Source of the DNA: an uncultured Propionibacteriaceae bacterium
GTDB taxonomy: Bacteria > Actinomycetota > Actinomycetes > Propionibacteriales > Propionibacteriaceae
Assembly (NCBI GenBank): GCA_936941515.1
Contig: CAKZJI010000368.1
Location: 1-20,989 of the forward strand
Reading direction: 5' to 3'
Length of the DNA stretch: 20,989 nt
Of this stretch, positions 20,458 to 20,989 are shown one piece after another. The notes under the pieces were generated by a model. It was not told the origin of the DNA and did no database searches. It was given only the letters and a program-made list of their open reading frames with translations. The stretch's first letter is position 1. Each line of letters opens with the position of its first letter. The translations under genes were made by a program, and so were the position numbers.

Positions 20458-20989
20458 ATGCAAGACAACGTCTGCTATCGCCACCCCGACGAACCCACCG
20501 GCATCGCATGCCAGCGCTGCCACCGCCCCATATGCCATCGCTGCATGGTGGCGGGCTCCGTCGGCTTCCAATGCCCAAGCTGCGTGGAGATGGGACGGCG
20601 CCAGACCCGTCAGGGCCAGCTCCCCTACGGTGGGGTGCAGAGCTCACACCCTGCCCTGACCTCGCAGGTGCTGATCGGCATCAACCTGCTGATCTGGGCG
20701 GTGATCTTCTTCACCGGCGGGTCGCAGAGCCCGCTCGTCAGGCTTCTCGCCATCCGCGGACGGGGCTGGTGCCTGGTCAACGACGCCTACCTGGTTCCCG
20801 TCAACGCCTCCCAGTGCACCGGCGGCGACGTCTGGGTCGACGGTGTCGCCACCGGTGCCTGGTGGCAGGTGATCACAAACGCCTTCGTGCACGCCGACAT
20901 CCTCCACATCGCCTTCAACATGGCCGCGCTGTTCATCCTCGGGCCGCAGCTGGAGGGCGTGCTCGGGCGGGTCCGCTTCCTGACGGTCT
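20458..20989 (+). CDS. Rhomboid-family intramembrane serine protease, 5' part
   Basis: 177 codons, cut by the right edge. The N-terminus is a zinc-binding box: Cys6, His9, Cys18, Cys21, Cys26, Cys29, Cys39 and Cys42 (CYRHP, GIACQRCHRPICHRCM, FQCPSC), as in the B-box-type N-terminus common in actinobacterial rhomboids. After a short linker comes a membrane segment (VLIGINLLIWAVIFF, 71-85), an extracytoplasmic loop with Cys105 and Cys120, then WWQVITNAFVHADILHIAFNMAALFILGPQLE with His145, His150 and Asn154, the conserved rhomboid helix pair. The catalytic GxSG and the second His would lie beyond the window. Family members cleave membrane proteins within the bilayer. Probably leaderless (TAGCCT 7 nt before ATG). 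Confidence 0.92.
   Translation, partial: MQDNVCYRHPDEPTGIACQRCHRPICHRCMVAGSVGFQCPSCVEMGRRQTRQGQLPYGGVQSSHPALTSQVLIGINLLIWAVIFFTGGSQSPLVRLLAIRGRGWCLVNDAYLVPVNASQCTGGDVWVDGVATGAWWQVITNAFVHADILHIAFNMAALFILGPQLEGVLGRVRFLTV

Noticed and set aside
19775..20659. Plus-strand 294-aa His/Gln-rich open frame
   Set aside because: Antisense to YibE/F and out of frame with the rhomboid start; composition typical of high-GC shadow frames.

Overview
The window is GC-rich throughout, with tightly packed genes and frequent 1-4 nt gene overlaps. It uses GTG and TTG starts as well as ATG. Several genes have a TANNNT -10 box placed 6-8 nt before the start codon, as in leaderless actinobacterial transcripts. With an MptB-type mannosyltransferase, a fused KorA and WXG100-type secreted proteins, this points to a high-GC actinobacterium. 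My guess is Propionibacteriaceae or a relative; that placement is inference.

Layout. 1-1001 (-): 5' part of korA, 2-oxoglutarate:ferredoxin oxidoreductase alpha subunit, cut by the left edge. 1113-2716 (+): a short leaderless upstream ORF coupled to mptB, a polyprenol-phosphate-mannose-dependent mannosyltransferase. 2692-3609 (-): exonuclease III, overlapping mptB tail to tail. 3687-4577 (+): DUF808/YedI-type membrane protein. 4765-6611 (+): a two-gene unit of SAM methyltransferase and YcaQ-type DNA glycosylase. 6729-8008: a compact IS30-family insertion sequence. 8003-8630: an intergenic stretch holding an inverted-repeat pair, a doubtful small membrane ORF and the rha promoter. 8631-12283 (+): L-rhamnose isomerase followed by a natural fusion of rhamnulokinase with a class II aldolase, ending in a strong hairpin. 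Isomerase, kinase and aldolase activities of L-rhamnose catabolism are thus encoded by two coupled genes. Transporter, regulator and lactaldehyde enzymes are not in view.

12342-13567 (-): a two-gene unit of a secreted metzincin-like protease and a lipoprotein with ATGA coupling and a good promoter. 13568-13970: non-coding, with that promoter, a possible plus-strand small transcript and a perfect 39-bp palindrome. 13971-19012 (-): the most interesting region, a seven-gene polymorphic toxin operon. Three small helical WXG100/ESX-like proteins precede a 703-aa effector with a WXG-type N-terminus, an Ala/Asp-rich linker and a C-terminal TNT (NAD+ glycohydrolase) domain. Then come a two-domain (tandemly duplicated) Imm61-like immunity protein, an orphan stand-alone TNT cassette and a single-domain Imm61-like protein. 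So there are two toxin tips and three immunity domains in one transcription unit. 19193-20416 (-): YibE/F-family membrane protein. 20458-20989 (+): 5' part of a rhomboid protease with an N-terminal zinc-binding box, cut by the right edge.
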